Source: Rotaria macrura | Lineage: Eukaryota; Rotifera; Eurotatoria; Philodinida; Philodinidae | Length of the DNA: 64,000 nucleotides | Reading direction: 5' to 3' | NCBI GenBank assembly: GCA_900239685.1 | Contig: OENT01000473.1 | Coordinates: 1-64,000, forward strand | Part shown: piece by piece, positions 49,236-61,562 of the stretch | Numbering within the stretch: the first letter of the stretch is position 1 | How the letters are laid out: each line of letters begins with the position of its first letter | The notes under the pieces: model-generated | Told to the model about the DNA's origin: nothing | Databases searched by the model: none | Seen by the model: the letters and a program-made list of their open reading frames with translations, nothing else | Translations under genes and position numbers: made by a program

Positions 49236-50045
49236 TTACGTTGTACGTCCAAAAAATTTTTTTAAAACATAATCACTTAAGTGATGGTTAGGACTGGAAT
49301 CATAAGTAAGAATTGCATTGATGCGAGGTAATTTTGACAGACGAACTTCAGTTACCCGATGTGAATATGTTCGACCACTGAAAAGTACAAGACCACCAGC
49401 TTGAAAATCTGTTCGACTAATTGTATGATCATCTATCTTGGACTTATATTCGAATATGCCTTCATTAGGTAGTGATGCTTGTTGTAAAAGAAGATTAGCA
49501 AAAAAATATGAATGATCTGTATGCCAACTGAGTTGATTTGATCGGCGATAAATATTTATATACAGGGCACCTAATCGATCACAACTTGGATAAAGATTTG
49601 GATAAATTTGAATAACATCCGTTATAAAATTGGTTAATCTATTCCATGAATAAAGCTGACGAAGTAGAGATTCATGTGGAATTTGATCATAGGCTATTAT
49701 TGTTTTACTACTCGATTCAGTTTCTTCCTTAAGTTTTGTTTCAGACGATAGTGTATGATAGAGATCGTCTGTATGTTCAACATACGAATTGTATAAATTT
49801 TTATATGAATGTTTTAAAATAGAATTTATTTCATCAAGTATGCCTATACGAGTTTCAGATGTTAAAAAATTGGTGAGATATAAGCAACCAGTAGAAAGAA
49901 ATTCTTGACGACTTTTTAATAGTAATTCATTGTATGCATTTGATTCACGATCGTGTATAGGATAACTTGTGTGATTAATCAATGTATGAGTACTACGGTA
50001 GATGGCTTGGAAAATTCGACGTGTTGAAGAATTTCGTAATAACAT
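49236..50045 (-). CDS. 2-oxoglutarate/Fe(II)-dependent oxygenase-like protein
   Basis: A single exon of 269 residues, unusual here because its neighbours are multi-exon. The double-stranded beta-helix core shows the iron-binding triad: His175 and Asp177 in SWHTDHSYF, and His229 in GRTYSHRVTEV, with Arg241 in LPRINAILTY well placed to bind the 2-oxoglutarate carboxylate. The N-terminal half is helical with RLGALYINIYRRSNQLSWH leading into the core. The first 30 residues (MLLRNSSTRRIFQAIYRSTH) are rich in Arg and Ser and free of acidic residues, suggesting mitochondrial import; this is inference. The substrate is unknown: the phytanoyl-CoA hydroxylase-like and bacterial HalD/ArpA-like groups share such motifs. 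Convergent with the GPCR gene. Confidence 0.8.
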   Translation of the reverse strand: MLLRNSSTRRIFQAIYRSTHTLINHTSYPIHDRESNAYNELLLKSRQEFLSTGCLYLTNFLTSETRIGILDEINSILKHSYKNLYNSYVEHTDDLYHTLSSETKLKEETESSSKTIIAYDQIPHESLLRQLYSWNRLTNFITDVIQIYPNLYPSCDRLGALYINIYRRSNQLSWHTDHSYFFANLLLQQASLPNEGIFEYKSKIDDHTISRTDFQAGGLVLFSGRTYSHRVTEVRLSKLPRINAILTYDSSPNHHLSDYVLKKFFGRTT

Positions 50046-53000
50046 TATTATTTGAGTAATTTGATATTTAACATGTGAATTTGATGTAAACGAATAGGAA
50101 CGAACGTGTTTGATAATGATAGATAAGAGATAGCGTAGTTCGTTTCATAAAGCAAATGGAAGAAAAGAGATAACTATTTAGTAGAAACATTTAGAATTAT
50201 TATCTTATCAAACTAACATGATTTTGAAATTTACTCAAGTTTTATTTAGTCTATATAGTCATTCTAGGAATTATTCAATAAGTTATTCAATTTCATTAGT
50301 AATGAACACTCCTTTTTTTTCCGAAAATCCTATATATATCTTTCATTCTAAAACAAGAATAATATTAACTAGTCGAAACATATATAGTATTTTTGGATTT
50401 ATTGATTCCATGCATGAGCTTTCATGAAAAGAAATATGACATGTAAATAAATTATTTGAAATTTACTAACGACAAGGACATTTGAAATCGAATGTCGATA
50501 GCGAAATTTCACTATTATTCTAGCACAAGTTGTCAGCTCTGAAGATTATTTTAAATGAAAATTCATAGCGATAAAACATCTCGTGCTATATTTTGTTTAG
50601 AATAAAGAAACAAATATTAGACATTTGAGTATTCAATACACTATCGTTTCTGTTAATAAGGTTCGAACACAATCAATAGATAACCGTATCAAATGCACTG
50701 TCTCGTATAGAAAGTTGACCCCATAGTTACTAATAATGCAGCTGTAAATAAGAGCTAGATTCAATTTCTATTTGGCGATTTAAAATAAATTATCTTATAA
50801 TAATCGTTCGTAGAATTGTTAATCAAACCCAAATTTTACTTTTCGCTTCGTTGCACAAGACAAAATTCGTTGTCTACTGCTTCTTTTTTTGTTATTTATT
50901 GAAGCAACTTTTGTGATTCGATATCTTGATAGTAGTATTTATCATCAACTAAGTATACCTATATATATATATATATATGTATATGTATTAGTTACAAGAA
51001 CTAATCATCGATATCGTATTTCTACATTTTTATTCATTTCTTATGAATGATTGATTGATAATTATCAGATAGAAAATATTTTTCTTGAAGCAGTAAATTA
51101 TATTTTTATTTTGCATTAACCCTTTTGATACTATCTCATTTACATGCAGCCAAGATTTATTGCTATGATTGCAGTCAAGTATATGACAAATAGCTATTAG
51201 ATAATATAATGACAAACATAAACTCGTAATAGTATATTCAAAATATTGTAATATTGAATCGCACGATGATGAAAATGATAGAGAAAAAAGTAGTGGAAAT
51301 TGGCAAGAATTAAGGTCACCTCTGTCAAAAATTCATCTAGGTTCAGATGAATGCAAAGTTCATGAAATTTTTCATGCTCTGTTGAGATTGTAGTAAATAG
51401 ACTATGGTAAACAAAATCTCTGCCTTATGTCATGATGTTCAAGAGAGATATTCATCAAACACGGGTGAAAAATAGTTCATTTTACATTCAAAGTTCTCGG
51501 TGCGTCTCCATTCCATACATTGAGTTTTTTTCGGTGTAAAAGTACATGTCAAGATGCTGGACATGACAATGTTCTTTATCCTTAGTTTTTCTGTGGAAAA
51601 AGAATGAAAAGCTGAAAACATCTTCAATCGCGCTAAAAATGGGGGTACTTTATTTATATGCATGCAGTCTGAAGATATAATAAAAGCAAACTTAATTAAA
51701 AAAACGGAAAACTTCATGCCCTACATTTTGACATGCTCTTTCAAACAAACAAAAATAACTATATATAATGAAGATTCATCAAGAACTTTTGAATGTGCGA
51801 TTACGAAATCATAAACCTAGAAAAAGAGAAAAACAGTTTTTCAAGTGGAGTTTTAGGATATTTTTGTATTTTCGGTAGATCTGACTTGGACAATCACAAA
51901 ATGTTCAGGTTTTTAAATGTGTATAAAAGAACCTTTTGTGGTTTGTTGAGCTTCATTAAATGATTCATTTTATGTTCCATGAAGACGCTACAAAAAGATA
52001 TTTTTCTTCAAAAAAAAATCACGTTTGTCAGCAGAAGTTGATGGAAATCTTCAAAAATATGGATCCAAACTAGGATGTTTCATTAAAATTTTGATGAAAA
52101 CTGAATTTTTTCGAAGAGGAGCGCGACGACTTTAATTTAACTATTATTGAACCACTCAACTTCATTTTCCGTCGTTATCAACTCTTGTCGTATTTTTCTT
52201 CATTTACTGTCATCTTTCCATACGTCAATTATTTCAATAGGCAATCCAGACAATTATCATGTAGTTCCTTTCTTTCATTGACGAATAAAAATAAATGATA
52301 TGATTGGATTTCATGTGTGACACGAGCACAAATAGTGAGAGATGATTTCAAAAAGTAACTTATCAAAAAAGAAATTTTATATTCAATTTTCATTCATTTG
52401 ATTGTATACATATTCAATGTTCTATGATTTATATAATGTGGTCTCTTGTTCTCTTCGACGATTGACCTTGAATCTGAAAGAGTCTAATCGCATGAAAATT
52501 TCAGATCGTTTTAGTACAAGCATGAAAAGTTTTCTATGCACGCACTTGATTGCTCTTATTTGAAAGAACATGACGAAAGGTTTATTGTTATTGTTCTCAG
52601 AACAACAAGCTCAATGTCTAGCAGAGTAACGATATAATTTTATAAGTGTTTTTTTTTCTTAGGAAATCACAAATGTTTATTTCGAGCTTAACGAATAATG
52701 TTTACGAATAACGAAAACAATTAATTCATGAAGGACAAAAAGAATTTTGAGTCTTTGATAACTTTCGTTCTCCTCATCTAGACATGTATTCCAGAAACAT
52801 TTTATGAATTTTATACGACAAAAATTCATACGACTCAATAAAACGAACAATATTTCATATATCCTATAATTATCAAACAATAGTTTATCAGAATATGATG
52901 ACTATATGAATAATTCTCTACACATTAATAAATCTAAAGTTGATTATAATAACGAAGTTTGTCAATTTGTTAATTAGTGTCTTTTTTTCGAATTTGATTA

Positions 53001-53320
53001 CAATTGTCACAGTTAGAGTAAATTAGAAACTTCCATGATTGCTGTAGAAATAATTGATGCTTACGAAATCTAAAGATAGTAGAAGAAAAGTTGGTCTACT
53101 TTTGTTTTCTAAATTAGATAGACTAATTTTTTAATTCCATATTTGGAATATTAGTAGACTTTCATCAATGTATAGATCATAAGAAGCAATGAATTAGATG
53201 TTGTTCTTTTGAAATAGTTTAGTTCTAATGACAATGAATCTATTGAAAATCTTTTTTTCTGTAAAGAATAATTTAGACAAGATAAGGGTAAATAATATGA
53301 GAAAACAAATTTTCTATGAA
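50046..53320. other. Intergenic 3.3 kb, no gene recognised
   Basis: AT-rich DNA with a TA microsatellite at 50959-50978. Frames at 50218-50427 (+), 51439-51717 (-) and 52677-52880 (-) lack any known motif. The first few hundred bases upstream of 50045 must include the oxygenase promoter, but no core element is clear. Confidence 0.55.
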
Positions 53321-55095
53321 TCATAAGGTTGTATGAGCAAAAAATTTGACATAAAAAAATATTAAAATAAAAATTTCTGTCAATATAAATGAACGATTCG
53401 ATTGTGCAACATTTGACTTTGATTTTAACGAAGATCTTAATGAACATCCATCCCTATTTACATAATCTCCCCAACATGCAGCATATGCTAATTTATGTGC
53501 AATAGTATGTTGTTCCATCGTTCCAATAAATAAATGACTCCATGGTCCTTCGGCATATACGGGCACATCTTCACCGCCATGTGTTTCAGCTTTCAATGGT
53601 AATGCTGTTGGTGCTAAATATTTCGTTGAATTAGTATCAAGCGTAGCAAGATACGTTGCATTTCTTGGTGCTTGAAAATTTGGTCCGTTGCCATACGAGA
53701 TTATATTGATAGGCAATTTATCAATATCACTGACATTGTAACGTTCTAAAGAGCTGAAACCTAAAATATTTGAGCCACGTGAAGAATAAGCACCGAATGT
53801 AAATACATGTGAATGATCGGCAGTAACAACGAGAAGTGTATCTTCTAGAATACCGTTCTCTTTTAACAATTGTTTAACTTTACCAACTGTATCATCAAAT
53901 TCAACAAACTCATCTAAAGCATATCTAGGCCGCGTCTCATGATGTCCATGATCAATTTTGCCACCTTCAATGAGAAGGAAAAAATTTTCTTTGAGCTTCA
54001 AAAAATGATTCAGAGCAAATAAAGACATTTCTGAGAGACTTGGTTCATCATTATCGTTCTTAACTCGATCTGTTTCATATTGCATATGATCACGTTCAAA
54101 TAATCCCAGTATAGGTTTTGGTGTACCTAGAGGGATTTTATTCATTTCCGTTCGATTCCATACATAATGTCCTCGCCAATAAGTATCTATAAGTGAGGCA
54201 TTATCGGTACGAGAATTAAATAATGTTGCATTTTCAATATCATGCGTTGTATTTGGATAAAAATATCGACGGCCACCGCCGAACATAATATCAATCGGCG
54301 GAGAACGTAAGACGAGTTGATGGGCAATATCGAGACAACCTTGCCCAAATTCACGAGCACCGAAATAGTGTGAATCATATCCTTCCCAGTTACGTTCTGG
54401 TACATGAGCATAAGCAGCAGCTGGTGTTGCATGTGTAATACGAGCTGTCGTAACAATACCAACCTTTTTATCTTGAGTGAAAGGAGAAACAATAGACAAT
54501 TGTTTCGAAAAGAAAATAGGCAATTTATTTGTCTACCGAGTTTTTGAGCCCAATCAAGTATACTGGTAATATGTGCATCAATCGAGCTTGAACAATTAGC
54601 TCGTTTTGCTCGTCCATCTAACCCAATCGTACCTAGTTGTGCTTTAACACCACATAAATAAGCAGTTGCTGTTGCTGCTGAATCGGGCGTTTGATGATCG
54701 ATGTTGTATCTAAATGATAGGTTTGTATTAATTTCAAGAATTAAATTTAAAAATATCGAACGAACGTACGTTTTAGATAAGCCTAAATGTGTAAATTTTT
54801 CCATTTCTGTGATAAAATCTTCGCCTAACTCTCCTCTAACTTGTCCCTTTCGAATTCTTCCTGCTGTAACAGTTGGTATACCCATTCCATCGCCCAAGAA
54901 CAAGATGACATTTTTGGCTATTCGTGTATTTTCACGTCTTTTTAATGCATCTTCAATGGATTTTCGGCCTTCTTCTCTCCAGAACGAAGCATGTTTTTCA
55001 ATCGTCCAATTGGTTCGACCACAATCGACATGATTGTTGTTTAATAGGATAAAACCAATAATTGACAATAGTAATTCTACGAAAGAAGATATCAT
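53321..55095 (-). CDS. Alkaline phosphatase (animal tissue-nonspecific/intestinal type)
   Basis: Three exons on the minus strand: 55095-54770, 54709-54537, 54471-53321, with introns of 60 and 65 bp, giving 549 residues, close to the 520-550 usual for animal enzymes. A signal peptide is visible (hydrophobic SFVELLLSIIGFILL, residues 4-18). Active-site features are all present: Asp69 in FLGDGMG (metal), Ser119 in TPDSAATATA (phosphorylated nucleophile), THATPAA around His180, EGGKIDHGHH with Glu335 and Asp340, TADHSH with Asp385/His386, and ETHGGEDV with His464 (zinc ligand). It hydrolyses phosphate monoesters outside the cell, using two zinc ions and one magnesium. The last 20 residues are hydrophobic (FILTEIFILIFFYVKFF), preceded by a Ser/Lys-rich stretch, as in GPI-anchored family members. 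Family assignment is certain; substrate preference is not. Confidence 0.97.
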
Positions 55096-58000
55096 TGTTT
55101 CTTAATTTTAGTCAAACAATTATTATAATGTCAATATCAGTAATGCTTGCTCGTCATCAACATTGCCTTTATTATATCATCTAGTAGATTGACATGATCT
55201 TCTGGGCTATTTTAGTTTTGATTTCAATCATAACAGAAAAAAAGATGAATGAAAATGTTTGTTTCCTAGCGGAAAATCTACAGAATATAAAAAACATTAC
55301 TAATTATGTCTGTCATCCGGTTGATTGTTCTGAATAGATTTATCTTGTTTCATAGTGCAGATATAGAAAAGTAAAAAAACATTGTTATGAGTAGTCAAAG
55401 AAAAATGAGCAAACAATAATAACAAAGATACTAACGAATAATCCGAGATAAGGTTTTCTTCGTAGAGAATTGTATTGATTTCATAGTATGACCTCAACAA
55501 TCCCCAAGACTAGAAAATATAGTTTCAAGCTATTTGTTTAATGTTATTCTCTGTTCGGTAGGTACGCATGCCTAGATAAGTGCTTCAAACATTATCGTCA
55601 TTACATTGATGATCTATATGGAACGTTTGACGATAGACAGAGCTCGATTAGTTGCCTAGATATTGTCATAGAGTCAAAGTTATTACTTGTATTCAATCAA
55701 ATGATTTTTGACTTGGAAGAGTTAAAATTGATACATATAGTTTATGCCATCAACTATGTCTTCTACTCTGAGAAGTTTGACGACGTGATAATTTCCTAAT
55801 TTTCTTATTTCAATGATTTCGACTCAGATTTTTCGATAATAGATGAAAGTGTAATCATGGTACATTTGTTCATATTTTTATGTGATTAATAATATTACAA
55901 ATCTTCTCAAAGATTCAAGTATATCTTCAATGCTTCAAGAGATTAGATAAATTGAAGAATATCTCAACGGACGTAGTCATTCTAAAGTCTAATTTCAGAA
56001 AATCTATTGAAATCTTCTCCTAACAGTTAATAAGTATTCTAACAGATAAACCAAATGTTTTCTTTTTTGTTTTTGTTTGTAAAATCAATTAGCAAGAATA
56101 TCATAGGCTACATATTAGAACTTTCAAATAGTTGCTCTATAGTAACGAAGAAGAAATATAATTGCATTAAAACTTCTGGATAATAGCAGAGGTTGGTTGT
56201 TGTCAGTTATAAGTCAAACAAAAATATCCATATTTATCCTATACGTTGAAAATATATGTTTGACAGCTACGGAAAAGCGTTACTTCAGAAGTGATTCATC
56301 TGCCATTAGCAAAAGCAACTTACACAATTTTGTTTCTAATTGAAAGGTTGACCTTGAGCGTTGTAAGAAAATAGATTCGTTACGGAATGACTATTCACGT
56401 TTTGCACGTTATAATTCTTTTGTTCCTATTTGTTTTCTATTAAGAAATATTTTACTGATGATATGTGAATAAATGAGAACAAACAAGGGCAATAACGTAG
56501 ATCGTGCTCTTTAAAAGTAAAAATCGCTATCATTCCTAGAAAGTAAAACATGCTTAGATTTTCTTTTTAATATTAGAAATTTTCGTTTGTGGTCACATTT
56601 AAAGAGTGTTTTATTCGGTGTTTTTCAGGATTGAAAGTTGTCTCCTAATAAATTATATTAGATCTAGATGTTTGTGTCTTGTATTTCACTCGATAACTGA
56701 TCTGCTAGAAACAAAGATGAGTCAATCAAAATTTCAGAGACATATATATATATATATATGATCATAATGTTGTTAAAATCGACCGAACTCTATTCTTATG
56801 AGAATTTATGAAACGACACAAATAGACATAAGTTCGACTTCAATCGATGGTATGACAAGAGGAATTGATTTTTTTAAAAGTAATATTGTCAACTATCGTA
56901 TTTTTTAGATAAGATGAATACAATACTTACGAACTATAAGACGAAGTTCAAAAGTAATCGATACTTGTATGCAAATCAGGTGATTGTTTCACTTACTTTT
57001 ATTTACCATTTGCAGTAAAAGGAAGTTTGAATGAAGCAATCAATCAGAATATTCTACTTGTGAAAGATTATAAAAAATAGAGTTTGTATAAATATCGATG
57101 AGATTCGTATGACATATAAATGAATATATGTTTGAATCTGAAGAAGAAAAAAAATAATAATAATGTTTTACTAATGTTAAAAAACAACATGTCCAATCAT
57201 TTCAAAAATCTTTATTTCAATCGCATTCATTATGATTTTTGTTCTGTAGAATGAAATAGAATAGATGTTAGATAAGTAGATAATAGATTTCTTATCGTTC
57301 TCTAATCATTATTATCGAGGAAATCTCGTCTATTCTATGCTACAGACTTTTAACTGTTGATAATTATATATTCTAATCTGTGAATAAGTGTTGTGAGTCA
57401 AAAATTAAAATAGACAAAAAAGACACCTAAACTATACAATACGGTCAAATATCATTCAATTGGATAAAAAGAAATATACAGATTAGAAACATGAGGTACT
57501 TATATTTGTTTGATATACTCTTACTCATCTGCACAATGTCTAACTATTGCAATTTGTACTAGACATAAAATATATCATATGCTCCTATAGAGCGATTATA
57601 ATTAGATCTTCTATAGTAAAAGTATACATCGTACGAAAATAAAAATATATACATTGAAGAAGAATTGTGTAAACACAGTTGATCGATTAGTCGCTCGACA
57701 ACATACTATCTAAATACTGATTCTAACTTAAATCTTGCAATATAGTTCTTTCAACGGTTAGCTAAATAATACTTCCTATTGTTTCAAAGCATGGTACAAT
57801 TATAATCCCATAGGTTATTAGAAATCGAGCGTTAAAGAGCAACTTACTTTTTCTTTTTTCATCCGAATTTATTGAAATAAATTAACGAAGAAATAAAAGA
57901 CTTCTGGATAATGGTCGGAAAGATGAATTTCGATTGATCGTAAAATTGTTCGAAATTTAGTAGTGTTGCTATTGTTTTTTTTTATTCTGAGTGTGACGTT

Positions 58001-59700
58001 CAATTTAATAATCAAATAAAAGAGTCCGTGCAGATAAACAAGTAAATAACGAGAAAAAGAACATGAAATGACCTTATGAGTAATGAATTATTGGTCACTA
58101 TACTCATGTCATATATGGCAAGGGAAATAAGCCGTTATCTATCACGTTAATGATGCAGAAACTTATGACTTAATAATATTAATTTTCTCTCGATATTACT
58201 TTTAGTGAATAATTAATGACAACGTGATCAAAATAATGAATAGTATTGAATGAATTTCAATAGATGTTAAGCAATTTCGAATATTTTTATGAGTCCAAAG
58301 AGTGTTTTTCTTTGTATTGCATACTACTATTCATAGATTATTTCTTTATGATATTTTCCTCTCCCCAAAGGTCAACAAGAAAAACAGAACAACAATATCA
58401 GAAACTCATTTTCTAGCTGTACACAAGTTAATAAATCACTATAGACTGTTGATAAACATCACTGTTGATTGTGCATAGTTCACTTCCTCGAATTGCACAC
58501 TTAGTTTAACATAAAAGAATATGTTGTTTGTATCCTAGAAATAACTCATGACTGAAATCAGCACTATCTATTGTAACATCATAATCGATTTAGCATTTCT
58601 ATTGCTAAACAATAGCAACATATTTTATTCGTCACTATTGTAGTTCATAAAATATTTGAGATACTAAACTTGTTGTAAATACCATTTTTCATTCATCATT
58701 ATTATATTTATCAGTGCATCGATGAGAAAATAATATGAATGCTTCTTTTTTTTTGTAAGTGCATCTGCATACATCATTGAATAGTAAGACGAGAATGTAT
58801 TGAGATATACAAGTTCTTTCATGCCAATAATTAATTGAATTACTAACATAATGTCAAGACAAGAAGAACAATATTTCTCGAAGAGTTAACTATGTTTGAG
58901 AAAAATGCACAGCTAAAGTTTAAATATGCTTACAAATCAACAAAAAAGAAAGAAAGAATTAGCATATGATCTTCTTCTAATTATTTCTATCTAACGTGAT
59001 CGTTCAAGTTCATGTTTCTATCTCGATTCGATATTCAATTGTTTGACTTTTTCTAAGAGTTTTTATTTCATGAGATCGAGCACTTAATTAGAAACATCCA
59101 AATATCTACGATATAATCACACTTGGAATACTGACTATGTCATTTTATATTCAATAATAGAATGTCGAATGTTATTTATAACTATGGCTACATCAACAGT
59201 CATCTTTGCGATCTAGATGCACGAAATCACGCTAGATCAATTATGGAACAAAATATAATCAAACATAGAACATAGTTCGATATTAAATTATTATTTACAC
59301 ATATCAAAAGAGTAGTAAACATTGAAGCTTATCGTACAAAACTGTTTTCATCTCGAATCAATGATGTTTGCTATGAATGATTAGACGATTTTCATACAAT
59401 CATTTATTGGCTTTGATGAGCATCTTTCTCTATTGAAAAAACTATGCCAAATTATTACATGCAATAGTTTGATTACTACTTACTACTGTGACAAACACTA
59501 TACATGTTGCAATTGTATTCTACTACTTTAAAACAGATGATGGATTTGTATGAAGCATTTATTGAATGCTTTAGCACAATAAAAGAGTGACAAGCGAACT
59601 CATGATCATGTGTAAATTCAACAATAGACTTATCAAATATTTCCATGACATCGTACAATTACAGTATCGATCATCTTCTTTCATTTACATCCTCGCTTCG
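55096..59700. other. Intergenic 4.6 kb, no gene recognised
   Basis: AT-rich DNA with a TA microsatellite at 56742-56760. No frame above 66 codons and no RNA gene or transposon boundary recognised. The part next to 55095 should contain the phosphatase promoter. Confidence 0.6.
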
Positions 59701-61562
59701 TTAAGTACCAGAGATCCGCGAGTCAATCAAAAAAGCGACTCGTTACCGCCTCGTTATACTGGCGAATTACTCATAGCTGCTTCGCCTCGCCTGGCCTTCT
59801 CAGACTACGACTCGTCACCGCCTCGCCTCGCCTAGAGTTTATAAGAAAATTGTTATTTTTAGGCAGTTTTTCAATCGCCCACAGTAATCACCATGTTTTC
59901 ATTTTATACAATCAAATAGAGAACATTTTATACATTTAAATAAGTTCAAAGAACACGAATATTAACGAGAATCAAATAAATAAAGATCATCCATATTTTT
60001 ACTTAGCGCATAAACAATGCTCCGAGAAACTACATACGTGCAATACTTGGACTAGATTCAATAATTAAATATACGTGCATCCAGAGTAGCGGATGGAAGT
60101 TACCGTTACCTGGTAACGTAACGTAATGGCTAAGGAAAAGTTACCACGTTACTGGTTACTTTTTCCTAGTAACTTCTTAAAACATCGAATTATGACTTTC
60201 TCTGGTGGAATAATGGGAAAAAAATCATTTTGGAATTTTCGAGTTACCAGTTATCCAGTAACTCCTACCGTTATTAAGTGGTATGTTGACAAAATTCGAT
60301 CAAAACAAGTGATAATTCTATGTTTTAAGAAGTTACTAGGAAACAGTAAATGATAACGTAACGGGTCGGTAACGATAACTTCCCACCCCTAATCCAGAGT
60401 GTGCTAAAAGTGATCTAGGAAAAAGAAAGCTGCATAGCTGCACAGGATTAAGATCAAATGAACTAATTTTGTCTTGATGGTGTAGCATACTTCAAAGTTT
60501 CTATTCGTCAGTAAAATATTTAATAAGATCACTTAGAATTATTATCACTTATTTAAAAGAGAAAAATTCACATTTCTATGCAAAAGATAAACTATGAATT
60601 TGGAGTTTCTATAATCTGATATGAATTCCTCTGTTGTTAGATTTTCAAAATTATTTAATACTTTATTTTAATGCTTGAGTTTTCTCTATTCTATCTAACT
60701 TCGCACAATTCTTTAAAACCTGTTTGCACTGAAAAGATCTGAAAACACCAGTGACTTTAGTTGAAGTTTGATAAAGTACTCCTCTGGACATTAAACGAAA
60801 TAGCAACGCTATTCGAGACCTTGCTGACAAATCATATTTTTAGAGCTCTCTTTTGCTGATCACTGTGGTTAACAGATGTTCTATGTTCATCAAGAAAAGG
60901 TGTTACCCGAGTAAAAATACTGGAGAACGGCAAATAGTCCTGGTCAAAGCACTCGATATTTTCTAGTACTTTGACTCTGATACCATCAGTTCTTGATGAC
61001 AATAGAGCAATTTCTCAACCAAAAATAATCAGCATGACAATCTGTACAAAATGGAATTTTAGAATAAACTTTAGGATACGTTTCTATTTTTTGTGGTTCA
61101 TGACTGATAGAAGTGTGTTGAAAAAAGATCAAACTCCGTGTTCAAGTAAAGGATGCTAGATTTTCAGTGTGTTAATAAGCTGCTACCCCTTGAATAGAAC
61201 TTTGGAAGTATCCTCTAGCATCACGAAAAACATCAGTTCATTTGTTCGTTACGGTAGAGACATACAGTTTTCTGTTTTTAGCTGATTGTTGAAACACCCT
61301 GCACACTAATTTATTATCCCGATTCGATAAACTTCTCCATAAATCGAAACACTTATAAATAATTTCTTAAAATCGAAAGATATCCTTAAAAATTTGCCAT
61401 TTATTCATCAAAAATAACATTCTAAGTATAGACGAGTCGACTCGGCAATTTACAAAGTCAACTCGTGCTCGCCGTGGTGCAGGACATCCCGACGCGCCTC
61501 GCCTCATGGCGGTGCGAGGCGAGGCCAGTAAACTCGGCGAGTTTCGGATCTCTGTTAAGTAC
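59701..61562. mobile_element. hAT-like transposon, 1846 bp, with perfect 8-bp duplication
   Basis: The element 59709-61554 begins CAGAGATCCG and ends CGGATCTCTG. It is bordered by identical TTAAGTAC copies (59701-59708 and 61555-61562). Subterminal regions are GC-rich and carry many GCCTCGCCT boxes on the left and AGGCGAGGC/GCCTCGCC boxes on the right, the kind of subterminal repeats hAT transposases bind. Its interior is AT-rich with only short frames; I recognise no transposase, zinc finger or dimerisation domain, so it is non-autonomous or decayed. A second hAT-like element is inserted within it at 60087-60391; without that insert and one TSD copy it would be about 1.53 kb. Confidence 0.88.
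60079..60399. mobile_element. Nested hAT-like MITE, 305 bp, with perfect 8-bp duplication
   Basis: The element 60087-60391 begins TAGCGGATGGAAGTTACCG and ends with a close inverted match (CGATAACTTCCCACCCCTA). It is flanked by identical ATCCAGAG copies (60079-60086 and 60392-60399). The interior repeats GTTACC/GGTAAC boxes in both orientations. It lies wholly inside the larger hAT-like element and so arrived later. The frame across it is a by-product of the repeats. Confidence 0.88.

Noticed and set aside
54187-55095. 302-codon continuous reading of the phosphatase first exon through its introns
   Set aside because: Reading through the two short introns loses the phosphatase frame (from about 54471 it is a shadow frame). 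Splicing at 54770/54709 and 54537/54471 restores all conserved motifs.
60126-60353. 75-codon frame
   Set aside because: Generated by GTTACC repeats of the nested MITE; no protein similarity recognised.
60700-61160. Possible transposase fragments inside the outer hAT-like element
   Set aside because: Short frames on both strands were translated; none shows a hAT catalytic or dimerisation motif, so no transposase can be claimed.
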